Below are positions 24,090 to 36,057 of a stretch of 64,000 nucleotides of DNA, one piece after another. The stretch lies in the NCBI RefSeq assembly GCF_030272615.1, contig NC_081406.1, positions 246,569,218 to 246,633,217 on the forward strand, read 5' to 3'. Both the position numbers and the translations under genes were made by a program. Positions within the stretch are counted from its first letter, which is position 1. Each line of letters opens with the position of its first letter. Source of the DNA: Cryptomeria japonica (lineage: Eukaryota; Streptophyta; Pinopsida; Cupressales; Cupressaceae). The notes beneath the pieces were generated by a model that ran no database searches, had not been told where the DNA came from, and saw nothing but the letters and a program-made list of their open reading frames with translations.

Positions 24090-25184
24090 AACAAGTTCAT
24101 CTCACTTGAATAATTTGATGGTGGATTAGTGAGATTTGGCAACAATACACCATGCATGGTAAAATGTAAAGGTTCAATTTCCTTAAATGGAGAAAGTAAT
24201 GCTGATGATGTGTATTGGGTTGACGGATTGAAGCATAACTTGTTGAGTGTTGGTCAGCTAAGTGATAAAGGTTATCATCTTCAGTTCAAGAATGGAGTGT
24301 GCAAGATTTTAGGAAGCAAAGGAGAACTAGTTGCTACTAGTAAATAGACAAAAGGTAACATATTCCATCTGAAAAATAATGTTAACAATTGTTTGGTTGC
24401 AAAAGTTGAGGATAGTTGGCTATGGCATAAAAGATTTTGTCACGTAAATTTTGATAATTTGGTAAAGATCAGCAAGTCAAGTATGGTTAGAGGTATGCCA
24501 CAACTAGTCAAACCAGACAATGTGATTTGTAAGGAGTGTCAGTTGGGTAAGATGACAACTTCCTCTTTCAAAAGCAAATTATTTTCTTTTGAAAATATTT
24601 TAGATTCGGTGCACACTGATTTATGTGGTCCTATGAGGACTAGGAGTTTTCAAGGTGATAAATATTTCATCATATTTATTGATGATTATTCAAGAATGAT
24701 GTGGGTTACATTTTTGAAGGAGAAGTCTAATGCTTTTGGCAAGTTTAAGGCATTCAAAGCCTTAGTGGAGAAAGAAACTGGTAAGAACCTAAAGTGCCTA
24801 AGATCTGACCGGGGTGGAGAATTCACATCAGCTGAATTTGTGAAATAATGTGATGAGAATGGAATGAAGAGACAACTATCTACACCAAGGACACCATAGC
24901 AGAATGGGATTGCATAAAGTAGGAATTGGACCATAGTTGAAGCAACAAGAACAATATTGATACAAGGCGATGTACCTAAAATGTTTTGGAGAGAAGCAAT
25001 CATCATTGCAGTATACACAATGAACCGGATATTGGTCAAGAAGGGTAGTGACAAAACTCCCTATGAATTATGGTATGGTCATACTCCTAATGTTAGTCTT
25101 TTCAAAGTCTTTGGTAGTAGGTGTTACATAAAGAGAGATGAGTATACTAGAAAGTTTGATCCTACGAGTGATGAAGGAACTTTC
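24090..25184 (+). pseudogene. C protease end and integrase, pseudogene
   Basis: C's frame resumes directly after F. It encodes the end of the protease region (VRFGNNTPCMVK; LKHNLLSVGQLS), gag-pre-integrase (WLWHKRFCHVNF; CKECQLGK) and the integrase core with HTDLCGPMRT near 24615, LRSDRGGEF near 24800 and the PRTP.QNG region near 24890. Stops include 24345 (TAG, CAG in A), 24846, 24897 and 24914; 24897 again replaces CAG. The domain is cut at ctttc (25180-25184) by element G and continues at 27696. Confidence 0.9.
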
Positions 25185-25491
25185 TGTTGGCATTCTACAC
25201 TCTTATGAGAATAATGGTGTTGTCATTGATGGCAACTATCTAGAAACCTTTTGGTACTCATCTGGTAAAGCCAACGATAGTTACCGACACCAGCATAGAC
25301 ATCTACATACACCGGCAGAGACTTCATCGATATCGGCAACAATGCATACCGACACCCCAATCGATAGGGAATAAACTTTTGTAAAGACGACATGGCATGG
25401 TGTAAAAGACTCATATATATGTATGATATCTTATAGGTCATTGTGTGTATTAAAGTAATATGCATGGAGAGAATATATGGATGATATTTTG
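25185..25491 (+). repeat. G 5' LTR remnant
   Basis: First about 307 bp of the LTR (TGTTGGCATTCTACACTC), matching the start of 26880-27690. Similarity fades after GGATGATATTTTG, where the internal deletion begins. The 3' copy has about 30 extra bases bounded by the short repeat cttttgt. Confidence 0.85.
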
Positions 25492-25499
25492 CTAAGGAT

Positions 25500-26606
25500 G
25501 ATAATGTTGACAGTGGCAACATTGCTAATAAACTGGTAGAGTCTGTTGAGGTTGAGATCCCAATAGAGCAATCATTACAAACAAAGCAACCATTTGACAC
25601 TATGAAGAATACTAAAGGTATAGGTGCTAGCACAGAGAAACCTACTGAGACTGAGATACCGACTGTTGAGCATACATAGAAACCTACAGAGGCATAGATA
25701 CTTATTGAAGCAGAGAAATTGGTAATCACTAAGATACCTAAGCAATCAGACAAACCTTTACTGGTTGAAATGAAAACTCAGACTAATCCACCAGACGTTA
25801 ACACAAGAAAAATGGTTACAAATGTTGGAAGCACAGAGGTAATTAAGGTAATAGGTCAGACATCTAATACTTCATCAAGTGAATTCATACCTACTAATGT
25901 AACAGAGGTACTCCTGGACTCTATCAAGAAGATAGCAGACTGTAATGTATTGGCTTACAAGGCAATTGATGATACCATACCAATTCTTAAATTGATTGCA
26001 CTGAAATGTAACATAGATCATGTAAAGGAATCTTTTGGTAAATTGGACACCTTGTCCAAATTTATTACTGACAATATAATATTGGTTGATAAGGTGAATG
26101 AGGACACCTTCAAAGAGAAAGTTGAAAATGAAAAGGATAAATTCTTTGAGGACACAAGAAAGAAGTGCATAGAACACATGAATACACTATTACCGGCACT
26201 GAACACTACAATTTTGAAATACAAAGAGCTGTACAGAGAAACATGCAAACCACATCTTTTGACACAGGACATAGAAAAGGAAATAAGCAAAGTACAGAAA
26301 GAAATAGATGACATAGTTGATAACATTATTGGTTCATCTGAACCTATATCAGTTATTGAGCAGGTAATAGCAGGTTTTGAGGAAAAATTGGAGAAATTTG
26401 AGAAAGAGAAGGCAAGGATTAAGGCTAATGCTAGAGAACTTAAGTATAAACTTGGTCCTAAGTTGGACAACCTTATTTCTCTAAGAAATGAAATCTCTAA
26501 GGCGTTACTTCAAGGAAAAAGATCAACGGAAGAGAACATGCATCATCTCACCGACACAATCCAACAGACTGAGGCAACCCTGAACGACAACAACAGATTC
26601 ATGTAG
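25500..26606 (+). pseudogene. G ORF: coiled-coil protein, related to H ORF2
   Basis: One open frame with two internal TAGs (25677, 25695) and no frameshift; the longest intact part starts at ATG 25719 (295 codons). No catalytic motif is visible. The first part is rich in Glu/Thr/Pro (EKPTETEIPTVEHT). From about residue 65 of the 295 it is mostly charged and helical, ending in a strong coiled-coil stretch with IEKEISKVQKEI and EKFEKEKARIKANAREL. H ORF2 has IEKEITNLSNKL at the equivalent place and a similar C-terminal end (..LADI). The 5' end is missing through the deletion. It could be a structural protein of a non-autonomous element; function is unknown. Confidence 0.75.
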
Positions 26607-26879
26607 AGTCTTGATTTCATTTTGGCAGATATATTCCAGATTGTAACCAACCCGTGACAAACTTTAAGGTGAAATTTTTGCGCTTGTTTGACAAATTTTT
26701 GACAACCTTTGTCATTGATGTCAAAGGGGGAGTAGTGGACAAAGAAAAATGATTAATTAGAGGAGATCGTCTGCTCAAGGGGAGCATATCTTTTTGGTAA
26801 CTTTTTGGACTTCGGTTTTTGGAACAGTTTTTTATTTATTTTTCTCATGAGTGTTGCCATCAATGCCAAAGGGGGAGAT
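26607..26879 (+). other. G 3' UTR with purine tracts
   Basis: Contains gtcaaagggggagtag near 26721 and ccaaagggggagat directly before the LTR. The arm 26854-26869 (ttgccatcaatgccaa) is inverted at 26915-26930 inside the LTR. Confidence 0.75.
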
Positions 26880-27690
26880 TGTTGGCATTCTACACTCTTA
26901 TGAGAATAATGGTGTTGTCATTGATGGCAACCATATGGAAACCTTCTGGCACCCATTTGGTAAAGCCATCGGTAGTTACTGGCATCGGCATAGACATCTA
27001 CATACACAGACAGACACTTCATCGACAGCGACAACAATGCATATCAGCACCCCAGCCAACAAGGAATAAACTTTTGTTTATTGTATTTAAATGTAATTAT
27101 CTTTTGTAAAGCCAACATGGCATAGTGTAAAAGACTCATATATATGTATGAGATCTTATAGGTCATTGTGTGTATTAAGGTAATATGCATGGAGAGAATA
27201 TATGGATGATATTTTGTATAAGGAGATATAGTTGACAACGAAGGTTTTGGTTATAGAACGAGCTTAAACCGGTACTGAATCTGGCATAGTTGATGCTGAT
27301 TTGAAGCAGTACATTGCATTGGATTTCATAATCCACTTTTTTAGTCATTGTGACTCTTATTGAGCAGTGAGCTCTAGCCAGTTGGCCTTCCTACATGTGC
27401 AAGCCCCTCATTGTAAGTAATATTTATTCATTGGCCAGTGAGTGAATATTGTGGGTCACAAATCCCACTGAGGTTTTTCCCATACCGAGTTTCCTTGTTA
27501 AACATCTTGTGTTATGGTGTGTTTTCTATGTTGTCTTTATTGTTCCTATTTATTGCATTAATTCTTATTTACCGGTACATTGTTTTGGGATGCAAAGTTC
27601 TTAATAAATTTAAATATTCTGCTAACCGGTTAGATATTGATTCACCCCCCCCCCCTTAGAGTATCTTTGGGACTATCATTAATCCTAACA
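26880..27690 (+). repeat. G 3' LTR
   Basis: LTR of 811 bp, TGTTGGCATTCTAC to AATCCTAACA, the shortest in the window. It has the U5 hairpin with GTGGG..CCCAC at about 27450-27470 and a run of C at about 27645-27656 near the end. Confidence 0.92.
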
Positions 27691-27695
27691 CTTTC

Positions 27696-29530
27696 CTTGG
27701 TTACTCAACTAAGAGCAAAGTATTCAAGTTCTTTAACAAAATAACCAAGAAGAATGTGGAAAGTGTTAATGTGAAAGTTGATGAGTATTCTGAAAAATCT
27801 GATGATACCAGTATGTCTGATGTAGTAGATGATCAGAAGCTAGTGATCATTGAATCAGAAGTTCAAAATGATGTTGAGAAGAACAATGTGGAGGATGTTG
27901 CTCAATCGGTGGAAGAAGAAGAAAGAAGAGGCCTCTACATCGGATCCAGTTATACCTAGATATATAAGGTTGAATCACTTTGTAGATCAGATAATTGGAG
28001 ACAGGAATGTTGGAGTACAAACAAGAAGAAAGATCAGAGAAAGTGCTTGTATGATTTCTTTAATTGAACTTAAGACAGTGAGGGATTCTCTCAAGGATGA
28101 TGATTGGATAAAGCCTATGTAGGAGGAGCTTGATAAAATGGAGAAGAACAACACTTGGTCACTTGTCCCCAGACCAATTGATAAAAATGTGATTGGTTCT
28201 AAGTGGATGTTTGGGAACGAATTGAATAAAGATGGTGAAGTGGTTAGGAACAAGGCTAGACTAGTTTGCAAAGGATATGCACAAGAAGAAGGTGAGGATT
28301 ATGGAGAATTCTTTGCACCGGTTGCTAGACTTGAAGGAGTAAGATTGCTAATTGCATTTGAAGCATTCAAAGGGTTCAAGTTATACCAAATGGATGTCAA
28401 GTCTGCATTTTTTAATGGAATTCTAGAAGAAGAGGTTTACATTGAACAATTGGATGGGTTTGCATTGACTGAAGACATGGACATGGTGTGCAAACTTCGT
28501 AAATCTTTATATGGATTAAAGCAAGCTCCAAGGGAATGGTGTGAGAGACTCCATTCACACCTGATAAAGATTGGATTTCAAAGAACCAGTGAGGACAACA
28601 ACATTTACTTGAAGACAAAAGAAGAAAAGTTATTGATTGCAAAAGTGTTTGTAGATGATATCATATTTGGAGGAGATGATGACATGAGTTTAACTTTTGC
28701 CAAAGAAATGAAAAAGAAATTTGAAATGTCTTTGATAGGTGAAATAAAATTTGTCCTTGGTTTTTAGGTCCAACAGATGAAAGGAGGAATCTTTATCAGC
28801 CAGTCCAAATATGTGGAGGTATTGAAAACCTTTGGAATGGAAGACTCTAAACCTGTTAGAACCCCTATGGTTACTCATTGCAGATTATCCAAGGCAAATG
28901 ATTCATAAACTACACTATGTTGTTCATAGAAGACCGAACATTGCTCATGCAGTTGGTATAGTGGCTAGATATCATAAAAGTCCTAAAGAGACTCATATGG
29001 TGACAGTGAAGAGACGTTTTAGGTATCTTAGAGGAACTATTGATTATGGATTATGGTATCCATACAAAGGAAACTTCTCTTTGAAGGTGTACATAGATGC
29101 TGATTGGGTAGCTAATGTAGATGACCAAAAGAGCACAATCGGTGGTGCATTCTTTCTAGGAGGAAGACTGGTACCCTGGACTAGTAAGAAACAAAGTTGC
29201 ATTTCTCAGTCTACAACAAAAGTAGAGTATGTGGCTACATCTATGAATTGTACTCAAGCAATATGGATGAAACATGTATTAGAAGGATTCAAGGAGAATA
29301 TGATAGAACCGGTGGTCATATATTGTGATAATACAAGTGCAATAAATATTTCAAAGAATCTTGTATTGTATGCTAGAACAAAGTATATTGAATTGAAGTA
29401 TCATTATCTAAGAGAAAGAGTGCAGGAAAAGAAATTCAGGATGGATCATGTGTCAAGCAAGGAGCAGTTGGCTGATATCTTCACTAAGACATTACCTAAA
29501 GCAACCTTTGAGTATCTAGAGCCAAGCTAG
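27696..29530 (+). pseudogene. C integrase end, RT and RNase H, pseudogene
   Basis: C's pol resumes after G in the same context (GYSTKSKV). An acidic linker leads to RT (28138-28767) with [11 protein letters not shown] and an intact [11 protein letters not shown] near 28650. RNase H runs about 28900-29530 with DADWVANVDDQKST, YVATSMNCTQ and DNTSAINISK. Defects: a frameshift near 27930, stops at 28120 (GAA-type codon to TAG) and 28765, a small deletion with frame change near 28900 between RT and RNase H, and loss of the last residues after LEPS. The out-of-frame ATG at 28832 is not the true start of the RNase H segment. Confidence 0.9.
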
Positions 29531-29900
29531 GGGTTATACCCCTACAGAAGGTCAACTAAGATGTTGTTGGAGCATCAATCTAGTGGACTAATTGAAGATT
29601 TTTCACTATGGATTGATGAAAAAAGGGTTACTCCTCAAGGGGAGTAGCAAAGATGAAGAAAACAATAGCAACAAAAGATGAATTTGACACTTTGCACCTT
29701 TGACATTGTTGGCAAAGGAGGAGAAGAAAATTAAAGGGGGAGAAGAACAGTGAAGAGCAGGAAGAGAAGAACCGATGAAGGGAGAAGAACAAATGAAATA
29801 GAATAGAAGAATAAAAGAACAGTACAACACTCATAACAGTTAGAGTTCTAGCTTTGCATGGTGAGCTTTTGGTGTTGCCATCAATGCCAAAGGGGGAGAT
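29531..29900 (+). other. C 3' UTR with purine tracts
   Basis: Purine-rich non-coding stretch: gcaaaggaggagaag near 29712, taaagggggagaag near 29734, further AGAAGA-rich sequence, and ccaaagggggagat at 29887-29900 against the LTR. Arms 29875-29890 and 29973-29988 form the junction inverted repeat. Confidence 0.75.
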
Positions 29901-31280
29901 TGTTGGCATAACTGATGGAGATGATGATGAAATGAGAAGATGACCGATAAATTTGATATGATCAGGTATATGTTGTCATTGATGTCAACTAGTTTGACTG
30001 GATGCAAAACTAGCAGAAGAGAGAAGGAGAAGTTGATTCATGCATTGCGGTTAGAATTGATGGTTGCAGTTGAGATATGTGACTTGGAAAAGCTGTGTTG
30101 ATTTAGTTGATGTGATTCAGAATATATGTTCATAACATTGGCATGAGTCTGTGATTGAAATCGCATCAAGTTTGGTGAACCAAAAAGCACATTTATAATT
30201 GATTGTTATGAACTCTATGAAGAAGAATGAATACTGGTATCAGATATTTAACCGATAATGACTTAAGGTTTGGTGGTGGATCTTATCATGATCATAACTT
30301 AATGATGATGTGTCATAGTCCATGTGTAATGATAAGATGGTATTTGAGCGCATACAAGCATCAGATTTCTTGGGAAGCAGCAAAGTGCTTAGAAGAATGA
30401 AACAAAGGTTTGATTGCTTATCAAATTGATGTGCAGTGATCATTCAACGACGTAAATCATCTAGAAATTTGTTGTAATGATCTGTAATGTATTTTGGCAG
30501 AGTGTTTTGCCACGCTAAATGTAAATTCATCATATCTTGTTGATTTAATTAGGGTTTGTAGCCTCCCTAACTGAAAAGTGTATTTAGGGCTTGTTGGAGA
30601 AGAGATTTTGTGTCTGCGGTTTGAGAAGAAGGTATTGTCGAACCAGCTTGAAGTGTCTACATGTGTGTAGTAGAGTTGTGTTGAAAAGGATTTGTACTAG
30701 CAAGCAAGGAAGTGTTGTAATCAGATCATTTTCCCTATTGTTCCCTAACAGTTACAATAGTTTGAAATCCCTTAATTAGGTAGATCCTAACAGGTCTGAT
30801 ATTGTAAATCCCTTAATCGGGTGGCTCATTAACTTGAGTTCTAAATCCTCTAACAAGCTTACTCTTAATAGGGTAAAGCTCCTAACAAGTCTGAGGTAAA
30901 ATCCCTTGACCAAGTGACTCCTAACAGGGTTTGATCTTAACCAAGCATATTGCAAGCTCTTAACTAGGCTAGGCCTTTAACTGGGCACATTCCAAAAGAG
31001 TGAAAATACATATTGTGGGTGTTAATTCCCACTGTGGTTTTTCCAGTTAGGTTTCCATGTCAAAAATCTCTATGTTTATATGGTGGATGCATTGTTGATT
31101 TGTGCATTTGATATCTTTACTTTGTTTGCATATTGATGAACACTTGAGTGAATGGTTTGTTAAATCAACTTAGAAGATTGTTTGAGTTGTTACCGGTACA
31201 GTTTTGTGAAGTCTTGCAGATTTGTTTTATTACTGATTCACCCTACCCCTCTCACTAATAATTGGATCCTCATAATAATA
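29901..31280 (+). repeat. C 3' LTR
   Basis: LTR of 1380 bp, TGTTGGCATAACTG to CATAATAATA; the last base pair reads TA instead of CA by comparison with the 5' copy. It shows the uninterrupted site of B's insertion near 30560. U5 hairpin at 31013-31060. Confidence 0.94.
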
Positions 31281-31285
31281 AATTT

Positions 31286-32434
31286 ATCATATCATATGAT
31301 CTGGTTTGCAATTTGGTTTGCTGACTAGTGCTTTGTAGAGTTTGGTATTTCCTCTGGTATATTCCAATGTAATCAGATCTTGAGCTGCATATTTGGGAAA
31401 TTGTTTGGGATGGTATTGTGTATCTTCATTTCAAATGGTTCATGATTTGGTGCTCCACAAGTTATCTTTCTTCATGACAGTTGTTGTAGTTTGAGTGTTC
31501 TTGAGTTTGAGATGTTGATCGATGAAGATTTGATAATTGGTGTTGGTGTAGGTATTGTTTATGATTATAATGTGCTAGTTCGTGTTTCCTAATTGTGTCC
31601 TACTTATTTTGACTATCTGCATTGATCATTGTGTGAGTTTTTGGTGATTTTGTTGAACCAGCGATATTCTTCATGTTATGCAGTATTCTTGGTGGTGTAG
31701 CGTGTTGTGGTTGATCTTCACATTATTTTCGATGGTGTTGCATATTTGGAGATTTGGTTTAGGTCCATGTTATATCATGTATATCATTATATTGGTCTGG
31801 TGGTTGATCTTTGTATCGTATGATGTAATTTTGTAATTGCGAGTTGAGGGTTTAGCCAACCTTATTGTCAAGGTTGATGAATTGTATAAATAAGCGATAA
31901 AGACATGTGATTTAGGTATTAAGGTGTGTTTGCATTATCAGAGAATGGTGTATGTGCTAACAAAGGAATTCATATTTCGGTGTGATTGAGTAGAGTTTTG
32001 GAGGGTAGTAGAGAAGACATATGTGCTTAACCGAAACCATCATCGGGCATTTACAGATGCTATTATTGCAGTTCATTTCTTTCGGATTGTAGTCTAAATC
32101 TTTTTGTAAGTTAGTGAAACTTCCCTAAGGGTTGTAGCCTTCCGAGTTATTGTATCTTGAGTTGTAATCTCTAGGTAGTGTGCCTGAATGCTGGTGCATT
32201 CCTCGTTGTAATTATTTTCACATACTACTATAGAGTATCATCTTATTATGGGTAGGTTCCCACTATGGTTTTCCCCTTAACCAGGTTTTACATGTTAGAA
32301 TCTTGGTGTTGTGTGTTGTTCTTATCTTTTTTATTGCTACAGTTTATCATATTTGTAATTGTGGTTGAGTTTGTTCATCCAGTGAAAACTGATTCACCCA
32401 CCCTCTCAGTTTTCTCTCATTGTTATTGCCAACA
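31286..32434 (+). repeat. D 5' LTR, second part
   Basis: Continues D's LTR after C (ATCATATCATATGATCTGG, same as 46359 onward). It ends with GCCAACA before the primer site. Its U5 hairpin (32248-32290) is weaker than in the other elements, and CCCTAAGGG occurs once near 32127 instead of the CCCTTAACAGGG series. The complete D LTR is about 1325 bp. Confidence 0.9.
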
Positions 32435-32436
32435 AT

Positions 32437-32448
32437 TGGTATTAGAGA
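32437..32448 (+). other. D primer-binding site
   Basis: TGGTATTAGAGA two bases after the LTR; initiator-Met-tRNA type with two differences from the standard site. Confidence 0.75.
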
Positions 32449-32490
32449 TAGATCCTCTAGAAGAGGCTTGACCGCTTGAGGAGATCTGGG

Positions 32491-33480
32491 ATGGCAACTA
32501 GAAGTGGAAGTGATATCTTTAAGAAGAAGAGGCTGAGATTTGATGGAAGTAATTATGCTATATGGAAGAACTGGATGGACGTGCTCTTGAGATGTCTTAC
32601 AGAGGATTACTAGAAGATTACTAAGAATGCCTATTATGTTCCTCTGAATGGACCGGTTACCGTTGGTGAGATTAAGGAAGCTAAAAATAACATTAGAGAG
32701 AAGGAATAATTGATGAGTGCCCTGACTAATTCAAAGATTACTAATGTAATGGGACTTCAAACTGCACATGAGATCTAGGAGAATCTTGAAACCTTGTATG
32801 AAGGAGATAAATAAGTCAAAGTTGCTAAGTTGTAGAGTTTGAAAGGGAAGTATGAAATGTTGAGGATGGGAGAAGATGATAACATAAACTCTTTTATGGA
32901 TAAGGTGAATGAACTTGTCCTAGGTATCAGATGTGTTGGTGAAACCCCTGAAGAAGATGAAATTTTTGCTAAAGTATTGAGATCATTGCCTCCTACTTAC
33001 AAACACAAGGTAGTTGCTATTGATGAGATCTGGAGTGTGACTACTGTGACACGAGATATGTTGGTTGGAAAGATTCCTACATTTAAATTGAGTGAGTTTC
33101 ATGAATCACATGGAAAGTCTGAGACAACATTTAGAGCATCTATATCTGGAAAGCAGAAGTATGATCCTGAATAATGTAGAATATCCAGATATAAAAGAGA
33201 GAGAAGAGAGATGGAAGAGAAGGAAAAAGAATTGGAGGAGCTTGAAGCTTTGATTGCTCGAAGATTGCCTAAGGGAGTTGGTAAGTAGGATGAAAAATTG
33301 CCTCTCAAATGTTTCTCTTGCAATAAGATAGGACATTTTGCTTCTAGATGCTTGGAGAGAATGTCTAAATATGATCGGCATGATAAATTTGATAACCATG
33401 ATAGGAATGATAGATATGAGAAGCATGAAAAGTATGATAAGTCTTGCAAGCCTAACTAGAAGTATAAACATAAGAAGAAT
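32491..33480 (+). pseudogene. D gag pseudogene
   Basis: ATG at 32491 (MATRSGSDIFKKKRLRFDG), then a capsid region and the CCHC knuckle CFSCNKIGHFASRC near 33310-33350, followed by a stretch of degenerate Asp/Lys/His/Tyr-rich repeats (KYDRHDKFDNHDRNDRYEK). At least eight in-frame stops (TAG or TAA) are scattered through it, many at Trp or Gln positions, but the frame itself is unchanged from 32491 into the protease. The heavy stop load fits D being the oldest element. Confidence 0.88.
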
Positions 33481-34431
33481 TGTTATTATGTTGTTGATGA
33501 AGGTGTTACAAGTGAAGAATCAGAAGGAGATGAAGTTGTGTTTATTGCTATCAAAGAAGATGGACCGATACCTATTGACTCCACAAGCTGCATTATTGAG
33601 GAGAAAACTTTATCTTCTAAAGTTGAAGAAAAATATGAATGGGTGATTGATAGTGATTGTTCACATCATATGACTAATGATAAAAGCAAATTTTTGAATA
33701 TGGAAAGATATGATGGTGGAATAGTAAGATTTGGAGATGACAAAGCTTGTGTAGTCCATGGTAGAGGTTCTATTTCCTTTGATGGTAAGCATAACATTGA
33801 TGATGTCTTGTATGTTGAAGGTTTGAAGCATAATCTTTGAAGTGTTGGACAGATGGTAGACAAAGGTTATAATTTGCAATTCAAGAATGGAAACTGTAGA
33901 ATCCTAAATGCCTCCGGTATAGAGATTACATCAGGAACTAAGATTGAAGGTAATATCTTTCATTTCAATGTTGGTGAGAAAAGTTGTTTGATTGCTCAGA
34001 TTGATGAAAGTTGGTTGTGGAATAGGAGAATGTGTCATGTTAACTTTGATTCAATGATTAAGATCAGTTCTACACAAGCTGCCTAAAATTGTTAAGCATG
34101 CTAATCCGGTATGTAAAGAATGTCAATTGGGCAAGAAAACAAGAATTTATTTCAAGAGTAAGTAGTATACATCTGATGGATTGCTAGATCTTGTGCATGC
34201 TGACTTATGTGGATCTACAAATGTTAGAAGAATGCAAGGTGACAGATACTTTATGTTACTTATTGATGATTATTCTAGAATGATGTGGGTTATCATTTTG
34301 AAAGAAAAATCAAAAGAATTAGATAAATTCAAGATATTCAAAGCAAAGTTTGAGACTGAGACAGGATTGAAGGTGAAATGTCTGCGATTTGACAAAGGAG
34401 GAGAATTATGTTCCGATGAGTTTGATTCATT
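33481..34431 (+). pseudogene. D protease and first half of integrase, pseudogene
   Basis: Same frame as gag up to about 34080. The protease box reads VIDSDCSHHMTN: DSG is changed to DSD near 33651. Then VRFGDDKACVVHG, a TGA near 33838 (GLKHNL followed by stop), and gag-pre-integrase (WLWNRRMCHVNF). A frameshift near 34080 leads into the integrase core with LVHADLCG (usually HTD) near 34195 and LRFDKGGEL near 34385. It is cut at tcatt (34427-34431) by element H and resumes at 42476. Confidence 0.88.
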
Positions 34432-35634
34432 TGTTAGGCCCAAAATGGAAAGATAATGTACTGAGAGGGGAGGGGTGAGTCAATACTTCAAATCTTTTCT
34501 TCTTCAACAATAACTTTATTGTTAAGCATAAACTGAATATTGTTGAAATATAATGCTAAAACAAATAAATAACAATCATACATGATTCACTCCATAACAC
34601 TTATATTTTGGTTACGCAGAAACTCCTTGTTAGAGAGAAAAACTATGGTGGGGATGGCACCCACAACTTCACTACTGCAACAATAAAGGTTGCTCAGTTA
34701 GAGCTACATGTTTAGCTATTTCTGATTGCTTACCCTATTAGGAGTATCAAGATCTTTAGATCTACCTTGCTAAAGGATTTTACAACACTTATACTAAATG
34801 TTGCACCTGGTTAAAGGATTTACAATTTATAGACTTTGTTAGAGTCTTTTACCCTGTTAAAGGTTTCTCTTACAACTCAAAATATTACATTCAAAATCTT
34901 ACAAAATATCTGCAACTTCACATCTAAAATATTATAGCAGATTCTATGTGCTCAAAATGTAATTACCTTGCTTATAGCATACCTCGATAACCCATAAAAT
35001 AACTCGGTAAACCTTTCTATTTACTCTGTTCCTTGACTGTTCTCTGAAATCCTTCTCGGTGACCTCTGTGTATCTGCAAGTCATAACACTCAGTGCTTTC
35101 CCATGATTTTGCTTTTCATATATGTCTTGCTTCACACACTCATGTCTTGCTTCTCAGTCATACACACATACATACTTGATCCTTAATTCATGTTGTATAA
35201 ATAGATCTCTTAAGACAGTGATCTTGTTCATACTTCGATCTTACAAACATGATTCATTAAATGAATAGCCATACAAATTATTTCATTGGATAGATGTCCT
35301 CAAAATCATACAAAATCTTAAGTGCAATTTCCAATGTGATAACGGTTCCTTGTTCCTTGATCTTTGTAACACGTTTCCCATATGTGTCTAGGTTCAGTGA
35401 ATCTGGTAACATGTTTCACTCGGTGTGTATCAACTCAGTATACCATCTTTGTTGCTCGATAGTCATAGAATGTTACTCGCTAGACAGCTCGGTGTATACT
35501 AAACTCTGTGACTTGTAACTTTTGTAACCGACTGCTCTGTGCTTACCGACTAAATATTTCGGTAGTAATAACCCACTAGAGTATATAGAATGACTTTGGA
35601 CATAAAACTAATGACAACTTAGTAAATAGTAACA
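34432..35634 (-). repeat. H 3' LTR
   Basis: LTR of 1203 bp; minus strand starts TGTTACTATTTAC and ends GGGCCTAACA. In plus orientation it has the complement of the C-run motif near 34465, the U5 hairpin at 34615-34665 and hairpin units at 34760-34870 (e.g. complement of CCTTTAACCAGG). Matches 41261-42470 with 4 differences in the first 63 bases. Confidence 0.94.
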
Positions 35635-36057
35635 ATCTCCCCTTTTGACATTAGTTTTGAAATGTTTGACAAAACTTCTTTCAAAGTCATAACTCAAAAA
35701 AAATCTATATACTTACAAAATTTGACTAAACTAATAGTATATACAATTGTCAATAAAATAGTATACTCAAATATACTCCCCTTATCAATATATTGTACAT
35801 AGCTCTGATTATGCATGCGTTGTGATCAATATTATGTATTCCCTACTCGGTTCACTGCTCCCCCTGTCAAAATTATTTGTATACTTCAATATGCTGAACT
35901 GCTCGGTATACTTCTCTTGTATACACTATTAAACACTATACTCCCCCTTTTTGACAAACATCAAAACTAGTTACCATTTGGTGGAGGCAGCTGGTCAAAA
36001 ATGGATTTATACTTTGTTCTTGCATCGGTGAGAGCGGAAGAGAGTGCATCCTTGACA
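35635..36057 (-). other. H 3' UTR with purine tracts
   Basis: Between the ORF2 stop and the 3' LTR. Minus-strand purine tracts: aaaaggggagat directly before the LTR, plus complements of ctccccctgtc near 35860 and actcccccttttgac near 35940. The arm 35643-35658 pairs with 35603-35617 in the LTR. No further gene seen. Confidence 0.75.

Larger units (their letters stand above)
25185..27690 (+). mobile_element. Element G: deleted pol-less LTR retrotransposon, nested in C
   Basis: Element of 2506 bp with perfect target-site duplication ctttc (25180-25184 and 27691-27695). It holds a truncated 5' LTR, one long non-pol reading frame, a 3' UTR with purine tracts, and a complete 3' LTR. No primer site, gag knuckle, protease, RT or integrase is present. 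A deletion joined the 5' LTR interior to the middle of the reading frame. Its coding part resembles ORF2 of element H, so it seems a shortened relative of the same kind of non-autonomous element. Confidence 0.9.
6541..31280 (+). mobile_element. Element C: Ty1/copia retrotransposon, nested in D
   Basis: Copia element inserted in D's 5' LTR. The 5' LTR is 6541-7205 plus 14568-15287 (split by B) and the 3' LTR is 29901-31280; both come to 1380 bp once B and its duplicated target are removed. Target-site duplication is aattg (6536-6540) versus aattt (31281-31285); D's uninterrupted 3' LTR reads aattg at the same point, so one base has mutated. The interior holds gag-pol fragments separated by F (16442-24084) and G (25185-27690). 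Confidence 0.94.

Noticed and set aside
28832-28900. Start of the 232-codon frame as an independent gene
   Set aside because: The first about 20 codons are C's RT-RNase H junction read out of frame before a small deletion; the rest is C's RNase H.
35294-35518. Open frame (74 codons, +), repeated at 42130-42354
   Set aside because: Located in both LTRs of H; no domain, explained by LTR duplication.
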